64,000 nucleotides of DNA from Arion vulgaris. Its lineage: Eukaryota; Mollusca; Gastropoda; Stylommatophora; Arionidae. The stretch's first letter is position 1. Every line of letters starts with the position of its first letter. The notes under the pieces were generated by a model. It searched no databases. It had not been told where the DNA came from and worked only from the letters and a program-made list of their open reading frames with translations. Of the stretch, positions 54,676 to 64,000 are shown piece by piece. Location of the stretch: positions 69,981,043 to 70,045,042 of the forward strand of contig CM036756.1 in NCBI GenBank assembly GCA_020796225.1, read 5' to 3'. The translations under genes and the position numbers were made by a program.

Positions 54676-57600
54676 GTTCAGAATGTGCCAACTGTTATAA
54701 TATATGTTGTTCAGAATGTGCCAACTGTTATAATATATGTTGTTCAGAATATGCCAGCTGTTATAACATATGTTGTTCATAATGTGCCAACTGTTATAAT
54801 ATATGTTGTTCAGAATGTACCAACTGTTATAATATATGTTGTTCAGAATGTGCCAGCTGTTATAATATATGTTGTTCAGAATGTGCCAGCTGTTATAATA
54901 TATGTTGTTCAGAATGTGCCAGCTGTTATAATATATGTTGTTCAGAATGTGCCAACTGTTATAATATATGTTGTTCAGAATGTGCCAGCTGTTATAATAT
55001 ATGTTGTTCAGAATGTGCCAGCTGTTATAATATATGTTGTTCAGAATGTGCCAGCTGTTATAATATATGTTGTTCAGAATGTGCCAACTGTTATAATATA
55101 TGTTGTTCAGAATGTGCCAACTGTTATAATATATGTTGTTCAGAATGTGCCAACTGTTATAATATATGTTGTTCAGAATGTGCCAGCTGTTATAATATAT
55201 GTTGTTCAGAATGTGCCAGCTGTTATAATATATGTTGTTCAGAATGTGCCAACTGTTATAATATATGTTGTTCAGAATGTGCCAACTGTTATAATATATG
55301 TTGGTCAGAATGTGCCAACTGTTATAATATATGTTGTTCAGAATGTGCCAACTGTTATAATATATGTTGTTCAGAATGTGCCAGCTGTTATAATATATGT
55401 TGTTCAGAATGTGCCAGCTGTTATAATATATGTTGTTCAGAATGTGCCAACTGTTATAATATATGTTGTTCAGAATGTGCCAGCTGTTATAATATATGTT
55501 GTTCAGAATGTGCCAGCTGTTATAATATATGTTGTTCAGAATGTGCCAGCTGTTATAATATATGTTGTTCAGAATGTGCCAACTGTTATAATATATGTTG
55601 TTCAGAATGTGCCAACTGTTATAATATATGTTGTTCAGAATGTGCCAACTGTTATAATATATGTTGTTCAGAATGTGCCAACTGTTATAATATATGTTTT
55701 TCAGAATGTGCCAACTGTTATAATATATGTTGTTCAGAATGTGCCAACTGTTATAATATATGTTGTTCAGAATGTGCCAACTGTTATAATATATGTTGTT
55801 CAGAATGTGCCAACTGTTATAATATATGTTGTTCAGAATGTGCCAGCTGTTATAATATATGTTGTTCAGAATGTGCCAGCTGTTATAATATATGTTGTTC
55901 AGAATGTGCCAGCTGTTATAATATATGTTGTTCAGAATGTACCAACTGTTATAATATATGTTGTTCAGAATGTGCCAACTGTTATAATATATGTTGTTCA
56001 GAATGTGCCAGCTGTTATAATATATGTTGTTCAGAATGTGCCAACTGTTATAATATATGTTGTTCAGAATGTGCCAACTGTTATAATATATGTTGTTCAG
56101 AATGTGCCAACTGTTATAATATATGTTGTTCAGAATGTGCCAACTGTTATAATATATGTTGTTCAGAATGTGCCAACTGTTATAATATATGTTGTTCAGA
56201 ATGTGCCAACTGTTATAATATATGTTGTTCAGAATGTGCCAACTGTTATAATATATGTTGTTCAGAATGTGCCAGCTGTTATAATATATGTTGTTCAGAA
56301 TGTGCCAGCTGTTATAATATATGTTGTTCAGAATGTGCCAACTGTTATAATATATGTTGTTCAGAATGTGCCAACTGTTATAATATATGTTGTTCAGAAT
56401 GTGCCAGCTGTTATAATATATGTTGTTCAGAATGTGCCAACTGTTATAATATATGTTGTTCAGAATGTGCCAACTGTTATAATATATGTTGTTCAGAATG
56501 TGCCAGCTGTTATAATATATGTTGTTCAGAATGTGCCAGCTGTTATAATATATGTTGTTCAGAATGTGCCAACTGTTATAATATATGTTGTTCAGAATGT
56601 GCCAGCTGTTATAATATATGTTGTTCAGAATGTGCCAGCTGTTATAATATATGTTGTTCAGAATGTGCCAACTGTTATAATATATGTTGTTCAGAATGTG
56701 CCAGCTGTTATAATATATGTTGTTCAGAATGTGCCAGCTGTTATAATATATGTTGTTCAGAATGTGCCAACTGTTATAATATATGTTGTTCAGAATGTGC
56801 CAGCTGTTATAATATATGTTGTTCAGAATGTGCCAACTGTTATAATATATGTTGTTCAGAATGTGCCAACTGTTATAATATATGTTGTTCAGAAAGTGCC
56901 AACTGTTATAATATATGTTGTTCAGAATGTGCCAACTGTTATAATATATGTTTTTCAGAATGTGCCAGCTGTTATAATATATGTTGTTCAGAATGTGCCA
57001 ACTGTTATAATATATGTTGTTCAGAATGTGCCAACTGTTATAATATATGTTGTTCAGAATGTGCCAACTGTTATAATATATGTTGTTCAGAATGTGCCAA
57101 CTGTTATAATATATGTTGTTCAGAATGTGCCAGCTGTTATAATATATGTTGTTCAGAATGTGCCAGCTGTTATAATATATGTTGTTCAGAATGTGCCAGC
57201 TGTTATAATATATGTTGTTCAGAATGTACCAACTGTTATAATATATGTTGTTCAGAATGTGCCAACTGTTATAATATATGTTGTTCAGAAAGTGCCAACT
57301 GTTATAATATATGTTGTTCAGAATGTGCCAACTGTTATAATATATGTTTTTCAGAATGTGCCAGCTGTTATAATATATGTTGTTCAGAATGTGCCAACTG
57401 TTATAATATATGTTGTTCAGAATGTGCCAACTGTTATAATATATGTTGTTCAGAATGTGCCAACTGTTATAATATATGTTGTTCAGAATGTGCCAACTGT
57501 TATAATATATGTTGTTCAGAATGTGCCAACTGTTATAATATATGTTGTTCAGAATGTGCCAACTGTTATAATATATGTTGTTCAGAATGTGCCAAATGTT

Positions 57601-59101
57601 ATAATATATGTTGTTCAGAATGTGCCAACTGTTATAATATATGTTGTTCAGAATGTGCCAACTGTTATAATATATGTTGTTCAGAATGTGCCAACTGTTA
57701 TAATATATGTTGTTCAGAATGTGCCAACTGTTATAATATATGTTGTTCAGAATGTGCCAACTGTTATAATATATGTTGTTCAGAATGTGCCAACTGTTAT
57801 AATATATGTTGTTCAAAATGTGCCAACTGTTATAATATATGTTGTTCAAAATGTGCCAGCTGTTATAATATATGTTGTTCAGAATGTGCCAACTGTTATA
57901 ATATATGTTGTTCAGAATGTGCCAGCTGTTATAATATATGTTGTTCAGAATGTGCCAGCTGTTATAATATATGTTGTTCAGAATGTGCCAGCTGTTATAA
58001 TATATGTTGTTCAGAATGTGCCAGCTGTTATAATATATGTTGTTCAGAATTTGCCAACTGTTATAATATATGTTGTTCAGAATGTGCCAGCTGTTATAAT
58101 ATATGTTGTTCAGAATGTGCCAGCTGTTATAATATATGTTGTTCAGAATGTGCCAGCTGTTATAATATATGTTGTTCAGAATGTGCCAACTGTTATAATA
58201 TATGTTGTTCAGAATGTGCCAACTGTTATAATATATGTTGTTCAGAATGTGCCAGCTGTTATAATATATGTTGTTCAGAATGTGCCAGCTGTTATAATAT
58301 ATGTTGTTCAGAATGTGCCAGCTGTTATAATATATGTTGTTCAGAATGTGCCAGCTGTTATAATATATGTTGTTCAGAATGTGCCAAATGTTATAATATA
58401 TGTTGTTCAGAATGTGCCAACTGTTATAATATATGTTGTTCAGAATGTGCCAACTGTTATAATATATGTTGTTCAGAATGTTCCAGCTGTTATAATATAT
58501 GTTGTTCAGAATGTGCCAGCTGTTATTATATATGTTGTTCAGAATGTGCCAGCTGTTATAATATATGTTGTTCAGAATGTGCCAGCTGTTATAATATATG
58601 TTGTTCAGAATGTGCCAGCTGTTATAATATATGTTGTTCAGAATGTGCCAGCTGTTATAATATATGTTGTTCAGAATGTGCCAGCTGTTATAATATATGT
58701 TGTTCAGAATGTGCCAACTGTTATAATATATGTTGTTCAGAATGTGCCAGCTGTTATAATATATGTTGTTCAGAATGTGCCAGCTGTTATAATATATGTT
58801 GTTCAGAATGTGCCAGCTGTTATAATATATGTTGTTCAGAATGTGCCAGCTGTTATAATATATGTTGTTCAGAATGTGCCAACTGTTATAATATATGTTG
58901 TTCAGAATGTGCCAGCTGTTATAATATATGCTGTTCAGAATGTGCCAGCTGTTATAATATATGTTGTTCAGAATGTGCCAACTGTTATAATATATGTTGT
59001 TCAGAATGTGCCAGCTGTTATAATATATGTTGTTCAGAATGTGCCAACTGTTATAATATATGTTGTTCAAAATGTGCCAGCTGTTATAATATATGTTGTT
59101 T
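54676..59101 (-). repeat. 33-bp satellite in frame with a reverse transcriptase
   Basis: About 134 units containing TTGTTCAGAATGTGCCAACT and GTTATAATATATG, with a common A/G alternation (CAACTG or CAGCTG). Almost no indels over 4.4 kb. Because 33 is divisible by 3, both strands stay open for about 1490-1500 codons: VPTVIIYVVQN on plus, NNIYYNSWHIL on minus. The minus-strand peptide resembles the LLNxIYxSGxIP segment that precedes SVFIxLPKKP in the adjacent RT. Rare variants (AGAAAGTGCC at 56891 and 57287; TATGTTTTTCAG at 56947 and 57343) reveal a 396-bp (12-unit) duplication. Confidence 0.9.
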
Positions 59102-59164
59102 CAAAGTTTTATTGTCTCATCTATTCTACTTCATTTTTGAACGCTCCATATTAATCACTTGTTA

Positions 59165-59345
59165 ACCAATCTCTGTGATTTGTATGTGATCTGAACCTAA
59201 GAGCGATTGTACGTTGTGCCAGTTATGCGCCTACAAGCAGGCCAGCACATTCTATTTCTGCGCCGCTTTTTATTTAGTAGGTTAGCTTCCTAGCCCCTAC
59301 CTCAGTCGCCTCTTACGACATGCCTTGTAGGCCGCAGTGTTACTA
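59165..59345 (-). mobile_element. SINE family A, diverged copy
   Basis: Shares TGTGATTTGTATGTGATCTG and GTACGTTGTGCC order with the family and the core GTCGCCTCTTACGACATGCC. Borders not clear. Confidence 0.6.
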
Positions 59346-59424
59346 TACTTTGCTCCTCTTGCGAGCCCCAACAACACACGGGCTGTCATATCCATTCCAA
59401 CATTTGCATCTACTTGGATCTCTT

Positions 59425-59525
59425 CTCATCATCATCAAGTGCCGTCTCCACTTCGATGGTTGGCTGCAATGAATCTCCAGCATCCTCTTTCTTTGCCTTG
59501 TGTTGCACACTGCCAGACTATAACC
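59425..59525 (-). pseudogene. LINE C-terminal relic
   Basis: The minus strand reads CWRFIAANHRSGDGT-stop, followed by TGATGATGATG as 3' tail. Same ending as the relic at 63679 (SITANLRCRDGT-stop). Confidence 0.6.
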
Positions 59526-59865
59526 TGTCCATTTCTTAAAGTTCTCTTCTACTGCTATATATTCTGTGCCTGGAGCATTTCTTCTTTTTATGTACTTGAT
59601 AGCATCTTCAAGTGCTGTTGCAATTATTGGAGAATCTCTTTTTGTTGTTTCACGTCGTCCTTACCAAATAAGTTAACAACTTTGTGTGATTTGTGTGGTT
59701 TGTCCTGGAACGTGAGTACGTTGCACCCCCATTAGACCATTATGGCTCGTATTGTCCAACAGGACACACATTTATAAAGAATAGTTTTTCTTTCTTTCTT
59801 TTCTCCAATCCTGTTTTGCTTCACAGCATCAGGTCAAGAAGAGATTTCTAAAACGGGACTTTGTG

Positions 59866-60092
59866 TGCTCTTCGTAGATGATGTCTTTCGTCGTCTCTGT
59901 TATCTTTGTGGTGCAAAATCAAAGGGTGCAAAATCCTGTGAGGCAGCACGTCAAGCAGCATTAGTACTGCGCAGACAAAAGAGAAAGGCTAGTGCACACG
60001 AGTCCCAGACTGTAGCAACAATCACATGCCCACACTGTCCACGACTCTTCAAGGCACGCATCGGACTGACAAGTCACCTACGTGTCCATTGA
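59866..60092 (+). pseudogene. LINE C terminus with C2H2-like finger
   Basis: Reads AARQAALVLRRQKRKASAHE, then ITCPHCPRLFKARIGLTSHL and RVH-stop. A C-x2-C-x(n)-H-x3-H finger at the very C terminus is usual in one group of RTE-like LINEs (CxxCxRxFRARIGLxSHxRTH). The finger is complete, so the fragment looks like part of a host zinc-finger gene but is not. Confidence 0.65.
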
Positions 60093-60160
60093 TTGATACT
60101 ACATTTTGTTTGTTGGATGAAATAACTATGTGGTTATAATCATATTTGATTGACGAACAT

Positions 60161-60435
60161 TATTATTATTATTATTATCTTTGTGGTCCATCTTTTGCGT
60201 GACCGGCCTTTTGCTTTGTACCCATTGTATCGGAGCAGCATTGCTCTTTGAGGTGCACTGTCTGTTGGTAATCTGTATATGTGGCCGAACTATTTACTTT
60301 GTTGTTTCTTGATGAAGTTCATTACTGATGTTGTACCCACTTTTTCCTGATGTCTTCATTTCTCAACCGGTCTCTTCTTGTTACCTCCACCATTCTGCGT
60401 AGACACTTCATCTCTGTCGTGATTATGTGAAAGAA
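60161..60435 (-). pseudogene. LINE RT C-terminal relic with ATT tail
   Basis: The minus strand reads EMKCLRRMVEVTRRDRLRNE, DIRKK, then after a frameshift VMNFIKKQQSK-FGHIYRLP, and KGRSRKRWTTK. An ATT triplet run at 60161-60178 follows as its 3' tail. Confidence 0.75.
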
Positions 60436-60744
60436 TAGTAACTGGAAGATTTTACATAAAGAAAAACCCCACCTTTAAAGTATCACATCTGGAGTTATAC
60501 TGTAGCGTGGTATCAGACCTGATTGGTCATGGGAGGCCGTCAGAGCTGACTCGTGCCAATCCGCCATAGTCAATTTTGAGATAATTTGACAATGAAAGAA
60601 ATTATGGTATAGTCTGTATTACTTGACCAAACGAAACAGACAAACGGCGACAAGATGCGGAATTTGTTACTGTATTAATACATATAACTTACAAGCAAAC
60701 ATACTGTTATGACATCCGGGTCTTCATGAGCAGTTTGAAGTTTT
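60436..60744. other. No feature recognised
   Basis: No supported gene or repeat. Confidence 0.35.
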
Positions 60745-60890
60745 TCTGTTTCTGTGGCACTTTGCTTTTTTTTACAGTGTAGTGTTGTCGACCCGACGCA
60801 AACCCCTCTTATGCGTCTTTTACGACATGCGAAGGAATACAGTGGTTCTATTCTTCTCTACTCCGTAAACCACACAGGGTCTCAGACTGT
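60745..60890 (-). mobile_element. SINE family A, diverged fragment
   Basis: Contains GTCTTTTACGACATGCGAAG and ACAGTGGTTCTATTCTTCTC, which match the family core; the head is altered (CCGTAAACCACACAGGG). Confidence 0.55.
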
Positions 60891-61179
60891 AGGCTGCTTC
60901 AAGAGAAACATTGCGCCACCACAGTTTTGAGTCAAAACTATATAACACAAGGGAGGACTTGAGCAGAATTATAAGTTTCATCAAAGCTACTGGTCCCCAA
61001 ATTTAGACTCACTGACGGCAAAAACAATGACGAAGAAGACGACAGAGATGACATGTTATGCAAAAATTTTAACTAAAGACAAAGTGAACGAGATGACATA
61101 AGTCAGCGATCCACGTGATCAAAATTACTTAACCTTGAATTGGTGGTTCTCGTAGCCCGCTGAATCACTGCATTCTAAT

Positions 61180-61262
61180 ATGCAAGTAAAGATTAAAGCA
61201 ACAAAAGTAACCACCAGACAACTACAGACCTTCGTAAATGGATATTTACATAGAATGGAATG
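61180..61262 (+). pseudogene. Short LINE fragment
   Basis: Reads VKIKATKVTTRQLQTFVNGY then LHRMEW, like the TLKxLQTFINxCLRRIL segment before the LINE C terminus. Very short. Confidence 0.45.
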
Positions 61263-61319
61263 ACTGAGATGGTTTGAGAAGATTACAAACGGTGAACTTT
61301 GGAGAAAGAACTAAGCAGA

Positions 61320-61500
61320 TTCTTCTTTCCCCTTCGCCTCTAGGGAAGCATAGGTCCGAAACCAAGGCCTTCCAAGACCGCCTATCCATGGCCATCTTTT
61401 GCAGATCGCTCCACTCTCTCCACATTTTCTTGCATTCCGTCTCCAACTCCTGTCTGAAGGTGTTCCTGGGTCTTCCCTTGCCTCTGTTGCTCTAGGGTTC
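61320..61500 (-). pseudogene. LINE C-terminal relic
   Basis: The minus strand reads GKGRPRNTFRQELETECKKM, WREWSDLQKMAMDRRSWKAL, VSDLCFPRGEGE. Standard GRPRNTW...DRxxWKxLVxxLC ending; orientation opposite to the next relic. Confidence 0.78.
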
Positions 61501-61639
61501 CATCGAAGAGCTTGTCTTGCTGTTAGGGGGTTTCCTCAGTGTTGTCCTATCCCTCGCCTCCTTCTGCTCAACTTAGCAGATACCGGTGGAGAAATAGCTA
61601 AGGAAAAGACGCTGGCGATGGACACATTGAGCAGGCCGT

Positions 61640-61835
61640 CCGGGAAAAATTAGCAAAAGATGCACTGTTTTGAAACCCGCACAGAAATGGGAGTAGGGAA
61701 AGGCCTAGAAATGCCCGAAGAAGAAAGCTGGAGACAAAGCTGGAAAAAAGCTGGAAAAAATTGGAAGGGATGGCAAGAGAGAGGAAGAGCTGGAAGAAGT
61801 TTGTTGAAGTCCTGTGCTCCGTTGGGAGATGAAAG
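61640..61835 (+). pseudogene. LINE C-terminal relic
   Basis: Reads KLETKLEKSWKKLEGMARER then KSWKKFVEVLCSVGR-stop. Same kind of ending as the minus-strand relic 200 bp away, from a related family. Confidence 0.72.
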
Positions 61836-61987
61836 GTGAAGAAGAAGGATCAAAGCGGGAAGGTAAACCTGGTCTAAAAAATGCTGGATGTGTTGAACCG
61901 AAAAGTACATACATCGCTGCCTTGCTGTAAAATGTGTGAACATAACAAACATCCTTTCAATGCTAAAGAAGAAGAGGAATATTCATC

Positions 61988-62175
61988 ATCATCAAATAGC
62001 TTGTCCTGAGCAGAACTTTGCCACCCCAACAGTCCTTCGAAATATCTCTCTCTCATAGGCCAGATGTCCGGCCACTGCAATCGTCATGCTCAACACATCT
62101 GTTACATCCTGAATCCATCTTCTATTTTGGTATTCCTCTTCGCAGGGATGCCTCCTTTCATAATAGTCTTCTCAA
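61988..62175 (-). pseudogene. LINE C-terminal relic with ATG tail
   Basis: The minus strand reads GGIPAKRNTK, RWIQDVTDVLSMTIAVAGHL, AYEREIFRRTVGVAKFCSGQ, AI-stop, then TGATGATGATGA as tail. Confidence 0.75.
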
Positions 62176-62394
62176 ATACTTCTTTTTTTATGTGCTAAGA
62201 ATACTATAGACAGTTAAAGCAGCAAACATGAGATGTTGAATGAGATCAATGCTCTAAAGAAGCTCAGCATGCAGGGCAGGTGAATGTACTTATTACTTTT
62301 TTAAATTACTTATAAATCTTATAGTGTCATATCAAACGTATATAAAAGTCAGACCCCCGTCAAACAGACATGTCCGATTTCCCTACTGAGCTAG

Positions 62395-62605
62395 TCGGCC
62401 ATATTTAGCGTTGGCCACGCAAACCTTTCATGCACAGTTCCCACTCAGACCATTTAATCTGTTGTTCTTTTATGAATTGCATGACTGGTTTCACATCCAG
62501 CCTTCTTCTGATTTCTTCATTTCTAATTGTGTCTCTTATAGTCACACCTGCAGCTCTTCTTAGACACATCATCTCTGTCGTTATGATTTCTGAAGAAGTA
62601 GTTAC
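62395..62605 (-). pseudogene. LINE RT C-terminal relic
   Basis: The minus strand reads MMCLRRAAGVTIRDTIRNEE, IRRRLDVKPVMQFIKEQQIK, WSEWELCMKGLRG. Matches the EMRxLRRxxGVTRRDxxRNExIRxxLxVKPVxxFIKxxQLxWxGH segment of RTE-like LINEs. Confidence 0.78.
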
Positions 62606-62656
62606 TGGAGCATTATCTTTTATTCTATTTCAACTACACTTTGTATAATCACATTT

Positions 62657-62885
62657 CTGTGTCTCTGTGGCTAAGACATTTACTTTCCTTCTGAAGATCC
62701 TAGCTTCGAATCCGGACCTATGTTGTTCGGATCATATGTGTACTTTTTTCGGGGACCCTAGGATTATTACTGGAACTACGGAGTTCGTGATTTGTGCAAT
62801 ACTCCTAGCAGATGACTTTCCATTTCTGCGAAGATCGGCCGATCCATACGGTTGAAGCCCGGTGCAATGAAGTCAACGCTTCGCT
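62657..62885 (+). mobile_element. tRNA-headed SINE, family C, copy 2
   Basis: Head with CTGTGGCTAAGACATTTAC and box B GCTTCGAATCCGGACC; body GACCCTAGGATTATTACTGG, AACTACGGAGTTCGTG, CCCGGTGCAATGAAGTCAA. More than half of the body is identical to the copy at 47533. Confidence 0.78.
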
Positions 62886-62961
62886 TGTAGATCTTTTCTG
62901 ATAGCTACATTTTACTTGCTGAACCTGTTACAAATCTATAAACGTAAAATGATTTGAAATC

Positions 62962-63450
62962 AAACGCAATTTGAATTGTACCATGAGTGAAGGGAGTGGA
63001 GAAACGTACAGTATACTCAAACGCAATTTGAATTGTACCATGAGTGGGGGGAGTGGAGAAACGTACAGTATACTCAAACGCAATTTGAATTGTACCATGA
63101 GTGGAGAAACGTACCGTATACTCAAACGTAAGTTGAATTGTACCATGAGTGGAGGGAGTGGAGAAACGTACAGTATACTCAAACGCAATTTGAATTGTAC
63201 CATGAGTGGAGGGAGTGGAGAAACGTACCGTATACTCAAACGTAAGTTGAATTGTACCATGAGTGGAGGGAGTGGAGAAACGTACCGTATACTCAACGCA
63301 ATTTGAATTGTACCATGAGTGGAGAAACGTACAGTATACTCAAACGCAATTTGAATTGTACCATGAGTGGAGGGAGTGGAGAAACGTACAGTATACTCAA
63401 ACGCAATTTGAATTGTACCATGAGTGGAGGGAGTGGATAAACGTACAACA
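62962..63450. repeat. 57-bp tandem repeat with 45-bp variants
   Basis: About nine units containing CGCAATTTGAATTGTACCAT and GGAGAAACGTACAGTATACT. Units at about 63095 and 63315 lack the 12-bp GGAGGGAGT-type segment. It yields overlapping Gly/Ser-rich ORFs that I do not accept. Confidence 0.9.
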
Positions 63451-63554
63451 TACTCGACACAGAATCCAAAATATCCTAAGGCTTAATACGAATCATACAA
63501 GTCACTGAAATCCCTTATGCTGACAGCAGAACAGCGAAGAAGAAAATACATATA

Positions 63555-63640
63555 TGTGTTGTGTGTGTACGTGCGTACGTGTGTGTGTGTGTGCGTGCGT
63601 GTGTGCGCGCACGTGTGTGTATGTGTTATTTGATATTTAC
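63555..63640. repeat. GT/GC microsatellite
   Basis: GTGTGTGT with GTGCGTGC and GCGCGCAC interruptions. Confidence 0.9.
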
Positions 63641-63678
63641 GTCACGGTTGACTCAATTCGCGATTATTCAATACGCAT

Positions 63679-63880
63679 CATCATCAGGTACCGTCTCTAC
63701 ATCGAAGGTTTGCTGTAATGGACATCCAATTTGCCATGTCTCTCGCCTTGATGTTACCATCTGTCATTCTGTAAATGGTTCATCTCTTGATGTATGACTA
63801 CCACTTGTGTCTCGGTCTTCCTCTTGCTCGACGTCCTTCAACTTTTCCCTCTAATAAGGTTTCGATCAATGTGTTGTGTT
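63679..63880 (-). pseudogene. LINE C-terminal relic with ATG tail
   Basis: The minus strand reads LLEGKVEGRRARGRPRHKW, then MTDGNIKARDMANWMSITAN and LRCRDGT-stop, followed by GATGATGATG. Same family as 59425. Confidence 0.72.
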
Positions 63881-64000
63881 TCTTTACATGTCCTAAAACA
63901 TTTTTTTATTTTAATTCGCATTTTATCTAGTATTTATTTCTTTATTATGAATTTTTCTAGAACATTTTTTGGGGGTCTGTTTTTCTTTCCATGAATATGA

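Noticed and set aside
54565..59154. Two ORFs of about 1,490-1,500 codons on opposite strands
   Set aside because: They are created by a 33-bp tandem repeat (33 = 11 codons). No initiation context, composition or domain supports a protein; the only coding history is the RT relic at the left edge.
59866..60092. Host C2H2 zinc-finger gene
   Set aside because: A single terminal finger with ARIGLTSHLRVH is the known C terminus of a LINE group; no other host-like exon nearby.
62928..63508. Overlapping ORFs with NCTMSGGSGETYSILKR repeats
   Set aside because: 57-bp tandem repeat (19 codons) read in several frames and on both strands.

Overview
The window is eukaryotic nuclear DNA from an animal. 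Evidence: spliced exons with GT-AG and one probable GC-AG intron, AATAAA signals, tRNA-headed SINEs with target-site duplications, LINE, Penelope-like and hAT relics, and long satellite arrays. The SINE body motif GTCGTAAGAGGCGAC, the LINE 3' tails of ATG or GAA triplets, and the GTCT/TA microsatellites suggest a mollusc, possibly a cephalopod. That placement is inference from memory of such genomes and was not tested.

Layout. 0-1.4 kb: a KIN17-like zinc-finger ORF. 1.5-2.4 kb: a LINE RNase H relic. 3.06-8.2 kb: a tandem array of inverted-repeat (foldback) units with microsatellite cores. 8.7-10.9 kb: SINEs and two LINE reverse transcriptase (RT) relics in opposite orientations. 10.9-12.1 kb: an AT-rich minisatellite. 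12.9-26.5 kb: a giant satellite of 80-, 41- and 36-bp monomers. 26.7-28.7 kb: a LINE tail, a SINE and two hAT-type MITEs. 28.8-31.3 kb: a 30-bp satellite. 31.6-37.4 kb: a 34-bp satellite. 37.36-37.58 kb: a small RT island. 37.6-39.5 kb: a 39-bp satellite. 39.6-44.6 kb: a graveyard of LINE, MITE, SINE and hammerhead-like relics with a 45-bp satellite. 44.87-52.76 kb: the one clear multi-exon gene. 53-54.6 kb: a U2-like fragment, a SINE and a LINE RT relic. 54.7-59.1 kb: a 33-bp satellite. 59.1-64 kb: many LINE 3' ends, SINE fragments and a 57-bp repeat.

The real protein-coding content is small. The best gene is a four-exon DUF3987-like protein of 753 codons whose exon phases close exactly; its introns hold a Penelope-like relic, LINE pieces, SINEs and a hAT element. 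The KIN17-like ORF is the second candidate.

The most interesting pattern is that several satellites appear to have grown out of non-LTR retrotransposon sequence. The 80-bp monomer matches the 3' end of a LINE present as a separate copy at 41.1 kb, and the array still ends in the LINE's GAA tail. The 34-bp and 39-bp arrays flank one RT island and continue its peptide at both sides. The 33-bp array runs in frame into another RT domain. Very long ORFs in these arrays are by-products of periodicity, not genes.
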